The notes under the pieces: model-generated | Database searches by the model: none | Told to the model about the DNA's origin: nothing | The model's input: only the letters and a program-made list of their open reading frames with translations | Program-made: the position numbers and the translations under genes | Assembly: GCF_014306095.1 (NCBI RefSeq) | Contig: NZ_JACRWC010000078.1 | Location: 1-15,028, forward strand | Source of the DNA: Lentihominibacter faecis | GTDB taxonomy: Bacteria; Bacillota; Clostridia; Peptostreptococcales; Anaerovoracaceae | Length of the DNA stretch: 15,028 nucleotides | Direction: 5' to 3' | In this document: piece by piece, positions 6,554 to 14,041 of the stretch | Position numbering within the stretch: the first letter of the stretch is position 1 | Layout: each line of letters opens with the position of its first letter

Positions 6554-7504
6554 ATGTACGGTAGATATTTTGTGCTTTTCGCGATCCTGTTCACGGGATG
6601 GTTTCTGCGAAAAATCAATTTTATCGATGACAAAATGGATCACAGCATCAACAAGCTTGTGGTCTATTTTGCGTATCCATGCCTGATCGTCCACAACATT
6701 GGCGAGCTGGATCTGACGGCGGATGTCCTGGCGGATTTCGGGCTCACTTTCGTGCTGAGCCTGGTGGTTTTTTACCTTTACGGTTTTTTCTGCAAAGGCT
6801 ACGCCCGCCTGCGGAAATATCCGAAGAATGTTTCGGGTATCGCAGAGTTTGCCATGTCCATGCCCAACAATGGCTTTATGGGATTTCCGGTGGCTCTGAT
6901 CTTCTTTGGGGACAGCGGGCTGCTGTTGATGCTGGCTCACAATGCGGCCATGAACTTTTTTATTTTTACTTACGGGGTCAAGCTGCTGCGGGATATGAAG
7001 ACGGACGATCATCCGCCGATGACGCCGAAACGTTTTATTACGGCGGTGGTCAAGCTGCTGCTGAATCCTAACATCCTGGCGCTGTTTATCGGATTCGCAT
7101 TCAGTATGCTGGGAAATGGTGTGCCGGGAGTACTGGACGAGTATCTTTTATATATAGGCAACGTATCCACGCCGATGGCCATGATTTTCATTGGATCGAC
7201 GCTGACCAACTATAAATTCAGAGATATCATCCGTAGTGTCGTGACCATTGAGGGAAGTGCCGTCAAGCTGCTGCTCCTGCCGCTTTTGACGCTAGCGGCG
7301 GTGGCATTCCTGCCTATCGATCCGTTGATTAGGTCGATCCTGGTGCTGGGGATCAGTTTTCCGACAGCGGCGACAGTTTCTATGCTGGCGGAGCAGGAAG
7401 GACTGGATGCAGGTGTTGCAAGTAAGATTTTGTTTTTAAGCACGGTGGCGTCCATCGGGACGGTGCCGCTGCTGATCCATATTATCCAACTGGTGATCAT
7501 GTAA
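6554..7504 (+). CDS. AEC-family transporter
   Basis: This 316-residue polytopic inner-membrane carrier belongs to the auxin efflux carrier (AEC/Mem_trans) family, whose bacterial members move malonate, malate or similar carboxylates. It shows the expected two-halves design with about ten helices, the broken-helix motif MPNNGFMGFPVALIFFG in the first half, and GNVSTPMAMIFIGSTL and SFPTAATVSMLAEQ in the second. Length is normal for the family. AGGAG (6542-6546) lies seven bases before the ATG. It sits between the DUF1846 gene and hbd, so an organic-acid or acyl-related substrate is plausible, but the sequence does not show which one. Confidence 0.93.
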   Translation: MYGRYFVLFAILFTGWFLRKINFIDDKMDHSINKLVVYFAYPCLIVHNIGELDLTADVLADFGLTFVLSLVVFYLYGFFCKGYARLRKYPKNVSGIAEFAMSMPNNGFMGFPVALIFFGDSGLLLMLAHNAAMNFFIFTYGVKLLRDMKTDDHPPMTPKRFITAVVKLLLNPNILALFIGFAFSMLGNGVPGVLDEYLLYIGNVSTPMAMIFIGSTLTNYKFRDIIRSVVTIEGSAVKLLLLPLLTLAAVAFLPIDPLIRSILVLGISFPTAATVSMLAEQEGLDAGVASKILFLSTVASIGTVPLLIHIIQLVIM

Positions 7505-7552
7505 TGGTATCCGCAAGGTTGCGGGATGCTGGAAAGAAAGGAAACGCAGGCT

Positions 7553-8395
7553 ATGAAAAAGACAGGTGTGCTTGGTGCAGGAACAATGGGTGCTGGGATC
7601 ATCCAGGTAATGGCACAGAGCGGGTATGAAGTAACGTTTATTGAACAGAAGCAGGAGTTTGTCGACCGGGGCCTTGAAAAAATCTCAGGTGTACTGGAAA
7701 AGGCTGTCAAGAAAGGGCGGATGAGTGAAGAGGACAAGACGGCAGCGCTGGGACGCATCAAAGGCAGCACCGACATGGGGGATCTTCACGATGCGGAGAT
7801 TGTTGTAGAGGCAGCAACGGAAAATGTGGAGGCAAAGAAAGCCATGTTCCGTCAGCTGGATGAAGTCTGCCATCCGGATGCTATCCTGGCGACCAACACG
7901 TCGGCGCTTTCCATCACGGAGATTGCAGCTGTGACCGGTCGGCCGGAAAAAGTCATCGGCATGCATTTCTTTAATCCGGTGCCGGCTATGAAGCTGGTGG
8001 AAGTCATCCGCGGATTATCCACTTCCGAGAAAACGACTGAGGCCATTATGGAACTGGCAGGATCCCTGGGTAAAAGCCCTGTTAAAGTGGAGGAAGCTCC
8101 GGGATTCGTAGTAAACCGGATCCTCATCCCGATGATCAATGAGGCCGTCGGCATCCTGGCAGACGGCGTGGCAGAGGCGGAAGATATCGATAAGGCTATG
8201 AAGCTGGGAGCAAACTTTCCGATGGGGCCTTTGGCGCTGGGCGATCTGATCGGACTGGATGTGTGCCTCGCCATCATGGAAACCCTTCACCGGGAATACG
8301 GCGAAGACAAGTACCGTCCGCACGTATATCTCCGCAAGATGGTCCGCGACGGCAAGCTTGGGAGAAAGACCGGAGAAGGATTTTTCGAGTATTAA
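7553..8395 (+). CDS. hbd: 3-hydroxybutyryl-CoA dehydrogenase
   Basis: The enzyme interconverts acetoacetyl-CoA and (S)-3-hydroxybutyryl-CoA using NAD(P)H in the cytoplasm, a step of the butyrate pathway and of fatty-acid beta-oxidation. The N-terminal Rossmann motif GAGTMGAG (8-15) binds the cofactor. Catalytic residues sit at their standard positions: Ser117 (NTSALS), His138 (GMHFFNPVP), Glu150 (KLVEVIRG) and Asn188 (GFVVNRIL). At 280 residues it has normal length. ATG 7553 is preferred over an in-frame ATG at 7526 because it gives the standard [13 protein letters not shown] start and has AAAGGAAA about ten bases upstream. No crt, thl, bcd or etf genes are adjacent, unlike the classic butyrate cluster. 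A U-tailed terminator follows. Confidence 0.97.
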   Translation: MKKTGVLGAGTMGAGIIQVMAQSGYEVTFIEQKQEFVDRGLEKISGVLEKAVKKGRMSEEDKTAALGRIKGSTDMGDLHDAEIVVEAATENVEAKKAMFRQLDEVCHPDAILATNTSALSITEIAAVTGRPEKVIGMHFFNPVPAMKLVEVIRGLSTSEKTTEAIMELAGSLGKSPVKVEEAPGFVVNRILIPMINEAVGILADGVAEAEDIDKAMKLGANFPMGPLALGDLIGLDVCLAIMETLHREYGEDKYRPHVYLRKMVRDGKLGRKTGEGFFEY

Positions 8396-8418
8396 AAATC
8401 TTGATTAAGAAGAATGGT

Positions 8419-8460
8419 AAAGATCGAACCTCAGGGAACCGGGGCTCGGTCTTTTTCTTT
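8419..8460 (+). terminator. Rho-independent terminator after hbd
   Basis: AAAGATCGA (8419-8427) pairs with TCGGTCTTT (8446-8454), with one G-U pair, and two further C-G pairs can form inside. A T-rich run TTTTTCTTTTT begins within the 3' arm and continues to 8462. It lies 23 bases past the hbd stop and closes the plus-strand gene run. Confidence 0.75.
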
Positions 8461-8525
8461 TTGGTACGGGCTGTGGATGTTGGGTGTCTGAGGCTAGTTG
8501 AGGCACTCATTTTCTTGATCTGAGG

Positions 8526-8673
8526 GGATGCGTTCATCCTTAAAGGGCTTAATTCCGGAAATAAAGATGAAACCGGGTAAAATGGGCTGGTGTTTTAAGG
8601 GGCTTCATCTTTAAACTGGCGGTGCTGGCAGTTAGGGATGAAAATCCGCCTAAATTTTGGTAAACTTTCATCC
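8526..8673. repeat. Alternating TTCATC/GATGAA repeat block
   Basis: TTCATC occurs at 8533, 8604 and 8667, and its complement GATGAA at 8566 and 8637. Both orders recur with a 71-bp period (8533 to 8604, 8566 to 8637). Adjacent pairs can form stems, best GGATGAAA (8636-8643) with TTTCATCC (8666-8673), 8 bp perfect. The units share TTAAA after TTCATC but otherwise diverge. No reading frame of note covers the block. Function is unknown; a degenerate tandem repeat or a set of protein-binding half-sites would fit. Confidence 0.5.
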
Positions 8674-8689
8674 ATATTTCGGCGATTCT

Positions 8690-8990
8690 GAGCCGCAGAC
8701 TGTATCGGAATGCTTTCTTTTGTTTGGCTTGTGGATGCTAGCTTCGCAAAGTCCTCGTCACCGACAGGGAAGGGCGCTTACTCGCAGCTCGCGGAACGGC
8801 AGCAAAACTCGCGTCTCCGGCACTCAAACATTGCTGCCGTTTGTCCGCTCGCCTTGCTCTTTTCGCTGCTTCCTGCTGTGGCTCCTGCGGAAATCGCTCC
8901 GCCAGCATCCCCAGGCCATATCGATAAAGAAGCAATGTGTTTTACACCAGGAGACTCGATCCGTAGCCGCCTGCAGTTTTACAGCTGACC
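8690..8990. other. GC-rich non-coding island with a long stem
   Basis: This stretch is clearly richer in G+C than the AT-rich DNA on both sides. It contains a 15-bp stem: GCGGAACGGCAGCAA (8791-8805) pairs with TTGCTGCCGT (8831-8840) and TCCGC (8844-8848) around a 3-base bulge, with a 25-base loop. Open frames exist on both strands but have no good ribosome binding site and low-complexity Arg/Ser/Ala composition, typical of non-coding GC-rich DNA. It could be a dispersed intergenic repeat or a structured RNA. I recognise no known RNA family. Confidence 0.45.
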
Positions 8991-9076
8991 CAAAATCTTC
9001 GAATCAATCTTTTTCGGTGTGTTTTCGAGAATTTAAAATGGTAGCACCTTGAGAGGATATCCAGGATTCTTCGTAT

Positions 9077-9156
9077 GAGAAGAAATTTGGTACAAAACGA
9101 GAATATTACGGCGATCGCTTGGAGAGTAAAAGGTTTGTACCGTGCAATTTTCTCTA
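9077..9156. other. Long-range hairpin, possible structured RNA
   Basis: GGTACAAA (9089-9096) and TTTGTACC (9134-9141) are perfect complements 37 bases apart. The flanks extend the pairing with an interior loop: GAGAA and AAATT on the left pair with AATTT and TCTC on the right. The loop includes the 8-bp palindrome GCGATCGC (9111-9118). Together this gives a stem of roughly 17 pairs in a region with no gene. It might be RNA structure or the ends of a small decayed element. Confidence 0.4.
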
Positions 9157-9512
9157 AATCCTTAGAAAAAACGATAAAGTAAAGAATTGGAGTATATAGT
9201 CGCTATGTAACTGCCACTTGGATTCTCGATTTACATTGAATTTCCCGGCAAACGAAGATTTAGCAAAAATTATGTCAACCACTACCGTAATTTTTGGCAG
9301 AAGCCACAGAGCAGCGAGAGTAAGGCGAAAGCGGTAGCACCATACTACGCAACAGGAGTAAGCGTTGGCAAATCTCCGAGTCGCAATACGTATTGTGATG
9401 GGAAAACTGTTACGTTAACATGATCAACAGTTAAATTAATATTTGCAGACCATAATATTGTGTGGAGTAATGAAGGCAGAATTGACGAAGCAAGCCATAC
9501 GAGACAAAAATA
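9157..9512. other. AT-rich intergenic DNA with small inverted repeats
   Basis: No convincing gene is visible. It holds an inverted repeat AAAAATTA (9265-9272)/TAATTTTT (9288-9295) with a 15-base loop, a perfect 12-bp palindrome CAATACGTATTG (9384-9395), and TGTTA/TAACA symmetry near 9409-9421. A nine-base string GGTAGCACC occurs at 9332 and also at 9040, about 290 bp apart. A 22-codon ORF at 9470-9538 lacks a properly spaced ribosome binding site. These may be long-distance regulatory sequence for the surface-protein gene. Confidence 0.35.
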
Positions 9513-9553
9513 GTCTAAAATCGTCTAAAAATAATTGACAGAGGCGTCTAATT
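9513..9553 (+). promoter_or_regulatory. Phased GTCTAAAA direct repeats at the promoter
   Basis: GTCTAAAA occurs at 9513-9520 and 9523-9530, exactly 10 bp apart and just upstream of the -35 box. A related GTCTAATT lies at 9546-9553, inside the promoter spacer, 23 bp on from the second copy. Same-face spacing of direct repeats next to a -35 box is usual for response-regulator binding sites. The regulator is not in the window. Confidence 0.45.
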
Positions 9554-9563
9554 GTGATAAAAA
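9535..9563 (+). promoter_or_regulatory. Predicted promoter of the surface-protein gene
   Basis: A perfect TTGACA -35 box (9535-9540) is followed after 17 bp by TAAAAA (9558-9563), which has an extended -10 TG one base upstream. Transcription would start near 9570. A 7-bp inverted repeat AGAGGCG (9540-9546)/CGCCTCT (9571-9577) brackets the -10 region and could be an operator or the base of an RNA hairpin. Confidence 0.65.
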
Positions 9564-9625
9564 AGGATTGCGCCTCTCGCTAAGGGGGGGTACAGATAAA
9601 ATGTATGGAAGGATAACGGAGCAAA

Positions 9626-12361
9626 ATGAAACTTCAAGGAATAAGAAAAGGGATGGCTTTGAGTTTGGCGATCCTGATGCTTTTTCTCGCGCTGGGAAGC
9701 GGTACAGCCGTATGGGCGGCAGAAGCGACAGGTTCATCAACACTTGAGCAGCATTTAGAAAAAGGATATGTAACGCAGCAGGATCTGCGAAGTGCACCGC
9801 ACAATGTAGAAACGGAAGATGCAGCGATCCCTGCAAAGTATTTTGAGTTCGTTTGCGTTAATCATCATGCGGACGGTTCGGCCTGTACAGATCTGCAGAC
9901 AGCTTCCATTTCTTCGATCAAAGGTGGTAAACTGCGCAACAATGTGCCGCTGACCTTGAAAAATAACTCAGATGTGAGACACACCTTCAGCCGTGCTCAT
10001 ATCGGAAATACTGCCGTTTACTTCGTGGGAACGCTTACGATCCTTGAAGATGACGGCACTGAGCAGGAGTATATCTACTATACCACCGATAAAAACGTTA
10101 CAAACAAGACGGCATATGCGGTTTTAAAAAATGGTGATAAAATCACGCTGGAATACACCCACGGCAAAGATCATACTGTAGAATACCAGTTTAAGGATTC
10201 TGATGGCAATGTGACGAGTGAAGGTCCGGACGGCTGGAGCCTGGATCAGGTCTTTGGAGCCGACCGCCCGCTGGAAGTGGCCGACGGCCATAGTTACAGC
10301 GATACGGTGACGATCCCGCGAGGATATAAGGCGACCGTGACTGTCACGAAAAAAAGCGACGGAAAAGATCGCTATACTTCTAAGCTGGGTGAAATGATGT
10401 CGTATCAGCGAAATAAGAATAGTATTTTCCTGGCGAAAGGAAGCCCGGATACTACAAAACTTTCAGATTTCATTTCACTTGATAATATTACAGGCGATGA
10501 TGTGGTGACACTGCAGTATGAGAAGATCGATCAGTTTACCTTTGATGCATCGGAATGGGCGCAGACCGTGTATGCGAATACAAGAATGGTCGTTTATGAT
10601 GATAATAATAAAGAGGCATTTGGAAACATTAGACCGGATCTGTGCCGAAAGACCTTTTCTGCCCAGGACCACAGCTTCTCCTGGGACTTTGGGGGCTGGA
10701 CGGCGCATCAGGTTACTTGGGAACTGGATCAGCTGCAGATCAACGGAGAGCCGGTAACGGTGCCGATGGTAGATGTCAAAAGCGATAAAACAGTAACAGA
10801 AACAACAACACTTTCCACGGGGACGAAAATCACGATCAGTGTGACTTCCAACCGAGGTGATAATGGAAGCTCGGCTACCCGAAGATATCGTATGGATGTG
10901 GAGAACTGCTATGAAAACCTGACTGTCAGCGCAGGCAACCTGGTCGGTCATTATCACAAGGAGCTGGTATTCAAGCACCTGAATGGTGTAAGCGATCCGG
11001 AGTATCAGACCAGAGACGGGCAGGGAAGCTGGATCGCTTTAAAGCCAGGCTCGCTTGTTGAAAGGGTATCAGGCGGGAGCTACTCTGATCCCATACGCTT
11101 TAAGAAAGCGGACGGCTATCAGATGCCTCATATATCCTACACGAAAAAAGACGGCACGAAGCTTCAGGAAGATGATGATCTTAAAACAGGAGAGGATGCT
11201 TTCGTACAATACCTGATCAAAACCGAGACCGGTTTTAAAGGCGTCTCCTACGAGAACTGGCAGGCCAGCAGCGACGGTTATTACTATTTCTGTGGGACAG
11301 AGGCTTTGCAGAAGTATATGAATGCCGCTCCTGCACAGGGCGTTGTGCTGGTCAATATCCAGGCGTCCCCGATCAAATACGGCATCAACTATGTATCGGG
11401 AGCTGGGCGCACGCAGGATGGCGTGCAGATCTCGCCGAACCTCACAGATATCGAGGATATGCCGGCCTATCAGAATGGCGGGGAAAACGGATACAACTGT
11501 GAAAATCACCAGAAAGTTTTGATTTCCAACCAGCAGCCGGTGGACAAAACCGGCAGCTTCATATTCGATCACTGGGAAGTTCTGACTGCGGAAACACGAG
11601 ATGACGGAACGGGATATCCGACCGAAACTGTCAAGACATTGGCAGACGGCAACCCTTTGACCTATGCCGAAGGTGAGTCGCTGCAATGCAGCGGTGCTTC
11701 TATCGCCGCGGTGCAGGACTGCCTGTATTATGATCGTGACAAGGATCGGAAGATCCTGACTTTGCGTGCTGTATGGAAGAAGAGAGAGGAAAGAGACGCC
11801 ATTCCGTATATGGTAAATTTCTACGTTTCTTATAAAGAGAATGGAGAAACGGTGACCAAGAAGATCAAATCCAGAACTCATATGGTCAATCCGGGCGCCA
11901 AGATCGTGGCGGATCTGTATCAGTATGAAGACGGCAAGAAGCAGCTTTCTGCCAACATCCAGAATGTGCTCAGCGGGGATAATGAGACGGGATCTGCCTA
12001 TGACGGGGAATATCGTATTGACGATGAGAATACAACGAAGGGGATCGATAACGTAACAGTGGATAATAATACCGTCAATATCTATCTTGTCAAAGTGGAG
12101 AAAGAGGATCCGAGCAAGCCAAGCGATCCTGTGACACCGATAGACCCATCCAAGCCGACAGATCCGAGCCAGCCGACGGACTCTTCGCAGCAGACAACAT
12201 CAGCCGCGACGTCCTCTGCACAAAGCAGCAGTCAGCAGACCGCAGACGACGCAGCAGCCACAGGCGATAATTTCGCACCGGCCCTCTGGATCGCCATCGC
12301 AGCAGCCGCACTTGCCGGCATTGGAGTAGTCTTAGCAGGCTCTCGAAGAAAGAAACAATAG
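9626..12361 (+). CDS. Large secreted cell-surface protein with sorting signal
   Basis: The 911-residue product is built like a Gram-positive wall-attached protein. Residues 1-32 form a signal peptide (MKLQGIRKG, hydrophobic core, cleavage near WAA|EATG). The long middle (33-820) is rich in Thr, Asp, Asn and aromatic residues in a beta-strand pattern and matches no domain I can name. It has few Cys. A Pro/Ser/Thr linker (827-876) with repeated DPSKPSDP/DPSKPTDP/DPSQPTD units would span the wall. The C-terminus has the layout of a sortase signal: AAATGD (876-881), a hydrophobic helix (886-905) and a basic tail SRRKKQ. LPxTG is replaced by AAATG, so it may use a variant sortase or remain membrane-anchored. 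GGAG lies four bases before the ATG. It has its own promoter and terminator. An adhesin role is possible but not shown. Confidence 0.88.
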   Translation: MKLQGIRKGMALSLAILMLFLALGSGTAVWAAEATGSSTLEQHLEKGYVTQQDLRSAPHNVETEDAAIPAKYFEFVCVNHHADGSACTDLQTASISSIKGGKLRNNVPLTLKNNSDVRHTFSRAHIGNTAVYFVGTLTILEDDGTEQEYIYYTTDKNVTNKTAYAVLKNGDKITLEYTHGKDHTVEYQFKDSDGNVTSEGPDGWSLDQVFGADRPLEVADGHSYSDTVTIPRGYKATVTVTKKSDGKDRYTSKLGEMMSYQRNKNSIFLAKGSPDTTKLSDFISLDNITGDDVVTLQYEKIDQFTFDASEWAQTVYANTRMVVYDDNNKEAFGNIRPDLCRKTFSAQDHSFSWDFGGWTAHQVTWELDQLQINGEPVTVPMVDVKSDKTVTETTTLSTGTKITISVTSNRGDNGSSATRRYRMDVENCYENLTVSAGNLVGHYHKELVFKHLNGVSDPEYQTRDGQGSWIALKPGSLVERVSGGSYSDPIRFKKADGYQMPHISYTKKDGTKLQEDDDLKTGEDAFVQYLIKTETGFKGVSYENWQASSDGYYYFCGTEALQKYMNAAPAQGVVLVNIQASPIKYGINYVSGAGRTQDGVQISPNLTDIEDMPAYQNGGENGYNCENHQKVLISNQQPVDKTGSFIFDHWEVLTAETRDDGTGYPTETVKTLADGNPLTYAEGESLQCSGASIAAVQDCLYYDRDKDRKILTLRAVWKKREERDAIPYMVNFYVSYKENGETVTKKIKSRTHMVNPGAKIVADLYQYEDGKKQLSANIQNVLSGDNETGSAYDGEYRIDDENTTKGIDNVTVDNNTVNIYLVKVEKEDPSKPSDPVTPIDPSKPTDPSQPTDSSQQTTSAATSSAQSSSQQTADDAAATGDNFAPALWIAIAAAALAGIGVVLAGSRRKKQ

Positions 12362-12389
12362 CTGAGGCTATACAAATAGTGAGGAATGT

Positions 12390-12443
12390 GATTTCAGCTC
12401 GATTCTAGGCATACTGCCGGGGATCCGGGCTGAAATCTTTTTT
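12390..12443 (+). terminator. Rho-independent terminator after the surface-protein gene
   Basis: GATTTCAGC (12390-12398) and GCTGAAATC (12429-12437) form a perfect 9-bp stem, followed directly by six T residues (12438-12443). The 30-base loop can fold further through CCGG/CCGG. It starts 29 bases after the stop codon and separates this gene from rho. Confidence 0.88.
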
Positions 12444-12466
12444 CTCGCTGATTTTTCTCCGCTGTC

Positions 12467-12495
12467 TTGTATACTTTTCAAAACAGGTGTATATT
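12467..12495 (+). promoter_or_regulatory. Predicted rho promoter
   Basis: TTGTAT (12467-12472) and TATATT (12490-12495) are separated by 17 bp, matching sigma-A consensus at four and five of six positions. Transcription would start near 12502, giving a leader of about 97 bases before the rho start. Confidence 0.55.
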
Positions 12496-12502
12496 ATATA
12501 GA

Positions 12503-12548
12503 AGATTAGGGTATTTGGATTCCCGAAAGACCGATCTAAGATTTTTTT
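12503..12548 (+). promoter_or_regulatory. Possible attenuator in the rho leader
   Basis: AGATTAGG (12503-12510) can pair with CCGATCT (12531-12537) with one bulged A and one G-U pair, and a run of seven T residues follows at 12542-12548 after four bases. This is a weak terminator-like structure within the untranslated leader. Rho genes are known to be autoregulated by attenuation in enterobacteria; whether this hairpin does so here is inference. Confidence 0.35.
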
Positions 12549-12598
12549 ACACTCTAAAAATACAACCCACACCAACGAACAGAAAGGATTCACATAAT

Positions 12599-14035
12599 AT
12601 GTGGAAAACATTGGACGAGAAAACTCTGAAGTCCAAGAAAGTGGTCGAATTGCGTGAAATCGCGAAAACTTTCGGACTGCAGGGGTACGAGAAAATGAAA
12701 AAAGCTGATCTGATCGCAAATCTGATGCGTGAAGATCCAAAAGAAGAAAACAGTAACAAAGACGATCACGATAAGTCTGTTCATAGCCGGGATCCGCAGC
12801 CGGGCAGCAACCACGAACCGCGGGAACCACGTGAAAGCCGCGACAACCATGAACCACGGGAACCACGTGAAAACCGTGACCACCATGAACCTCGTGAAAC
12901 CCGCGAAAGCCGCGACGACCGTTTCGAAGTGGAAGGCATTCTTGAACTGGCAGAAGACGGATTCGGATTCCTTAGATTTAACAACTTTCTGACCAGCGAA
13001 AAAGATATTTATGTGGCTCCGGCTCAGATCCGGCGTTTCAATTTAAAGACCGGTGATAAAATCAAAGGAATTTGCAGACATCCTAATGACGGAAACCGCT
13101 TCGGCGCACTGCTGTACGTAGTATCCGTCAATGGAGATGAGCCGGGAGCAGCTATCAAAAGACCGGATTTCGAATCGCTGACTCCGATCTTCCCGAACGA
13201 ACGGCTGGTTCTGGAGGACGGCAGGGACCTTTCCCTGCGCCTCATCGACCTGGTGGCACCGATCGGAAAAGGACAGAGAGGACTCATAGTTGCACCGCCG
13301 AAAGCCGGTAAAACAGTCCTTCTTAAAAAAATCGCAAACAGCATCGAAAAACATTACCCGGAAACGGAACTGATCGTGCTGCTGGTAGACGAGCGACCGG
13401 AAGAAGTTACGGATATGAAGCGGAGCCTCAAGAGTGGAGAAGTGATCTATTCCACCTTTGACGAAATGCCGCAGCATCACGTTAAAGTGGCGGAGATGGT
13501 TCTGGCCAGAGCACAGAGACTGGCCGAGCACGGCAAGGATGTGGTGGTTCTGCTGGACAGTATCACCAGACTGGCGAGAGCCTACAACCTGGTAGTGCCG
13601 GCATCAGGCAAGACCCTGTCGGGTGGTTTCGATCCCGGAGCTTTGTATAAGCCAAAGAAGTTTTTCGGTGCAGCCAGAAATCTGGAAGAGGGCGGCAGCA
13701 TCACGATTCTGGCGACGGCACTTGTGGAAACAGGAAGCCGTATGGACGATCTTATCTTTGAAGAATTCAAAGGGACAGGAAACATGGAACTTCATCTGGA
13801 TCGCAAGCTTTCAGAGAAGCGTATTTTCCCGGCTATCGATCTCAACAAATCAGGGACGAGACGAGAAGATCTGCTGATGAACCAGGAAGAAATGGAAGCC
13901 ATCTGGCGCATGAGACGGGCGCTGGGTAATCGGGACAACCAGGAAGTCACCGAAATGATCCTGGACAACCTGGCACATACACGAGATAACAAAACCTTTA
14001 TTGAAGTGATCAAGAAGATCAGATTAGAAGGATAA
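12599..14035 (+). CDS. rho: Transcription termination factor Rho
   Basis: Rho is a hexameric RNA-dependent ATPase/helicase that ends transcription of untranslated RNA. The 478-residue protein has the Rho_N SAP-like helices (about 10-45, [20 protein letters not shown]), then a charged insert (46-107), the cold-shock RNA-binding domain (about 108-190, [15 protein letters not shown]), and the ATPase core with Walker A APPKAGKT (232-239), [10 protein letters not shown] (264-273), Walker [12 protein letters not shown] (314-324), and the Q-loop [12 protein letters not shown] (334-345). The insert contains three 12-residue tandem repeats (71-106). ATG 12599 is chosen because it starts the conserved domain and has AAAGGA ten bases upstream; the frame is open for 44 more codons to 12467, but that stretch contains the promoter. 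It is followed by a DUF1385 gene with no rpmE between them. Confidence 0.98.
   Translation: MWKTLDEKTLKSKKVVELREIAKTFGLQGYEKMKKADLIANLMREDPKEENSNKDDHDKSVHSRDPQPGSNHEPREPRESRDNHEPREPRENRDHHEPRETRESRDDRFEVEGILELAEDGFGFLRFNNFLTSEKDIYVAPAQIRRFNLKTGDKIKGICRHPNDGNRFGALLYVVSVNGDEPGAAIKRPDFESLTPIFPNERLVLEDGRDLSLRLIDLVAPIGKGQRGLIVAPPKAGKTVLLKKIANSIEKHYPETELIVLLVDERPEEVTDMKRSLKSGEVIYSTFDEMPQHHVKVAEMVLARAQRLAEHGKDVVVLLDSITRLARAYNLVVPASGKTLSGGFDPGALYKPKKFFGAARNLEEGGSITILATALVETGSRMDDLIFEEFKGTGNMELHLDRKLSEKRIFPAIDLNKSGTRREDLLMNQEEMEAIWRMRRALGNRDNQEVTEMILDNLAHTRDNKTFIEVIKKIRLEG
12809..12916 (+). repeat. 36-bp tandem repeat in rho
   Basis: Three consecutive 36-bp units encode [24 protein letters not shown] and [12 protein letters not shown] (residues 71-106 of Rho). 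The DNA units are similar but not identical, with several synonymous changes, so the repeat is not brand new. The encoded segment alternates Arg, Glu and His/Pro, is predicted to be disordered, and lies directly before the RNA-binding domain. Confidence 0.92.
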
Positions 14036-14041
14036 CACAGT

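Noticed and set aside
8526..8673. CRISPR array
   Set aside because: Repeat identity is limited to six to eight bases, repeats alternate in orientation, and there are no cas genes.
8990..9015. tRNA T-arm (TTCGAATC)
   Set aside because: No stem flanks the sequence and no acceptor, D or anticodon arms can be found nearby.
8657..9052. Overlapping open frames (131 and 92 codons on plus, 65 on minus) in the GC-rich island
   Set aside because: Frames overlap on both strands, lack ribosome binding sites, and give Arg/Ser/Ala-rich low-complexity translations; best explained by base composition.
9111..9118. GCGATCGC octamer as a HIP1-like motif
   Set aside because: HIP1 is a cyanobacterial repeat; a single copy in a Bacillota genome is more likely part of the hairpin loop or chance.
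9030..9345. Possible T-box or c-di-GMP riboswitch around the GGTAGCACC strings
   Set aside because: The strings resemble fragments of those motifs, but the required partner motifs (TGGNACCGCG, or the paired GEMM helices) are absent and the downstream gene is 300-600 bp away.
9470..9538. 22-codon ORF before the surface-protein promoter
   Set aside because: GGAG lies only two bases before the ATG, the stop overlaps the -35 box, and the peptide shows no recognisable signal.
12467..12598. 44-codon N-terminal extension of Rho
   Set aside because: The stretch overlaps the predicted promoter and leader, has no ribosome binding site at 12467, and the conserved Rho_N domain starts at 12599.
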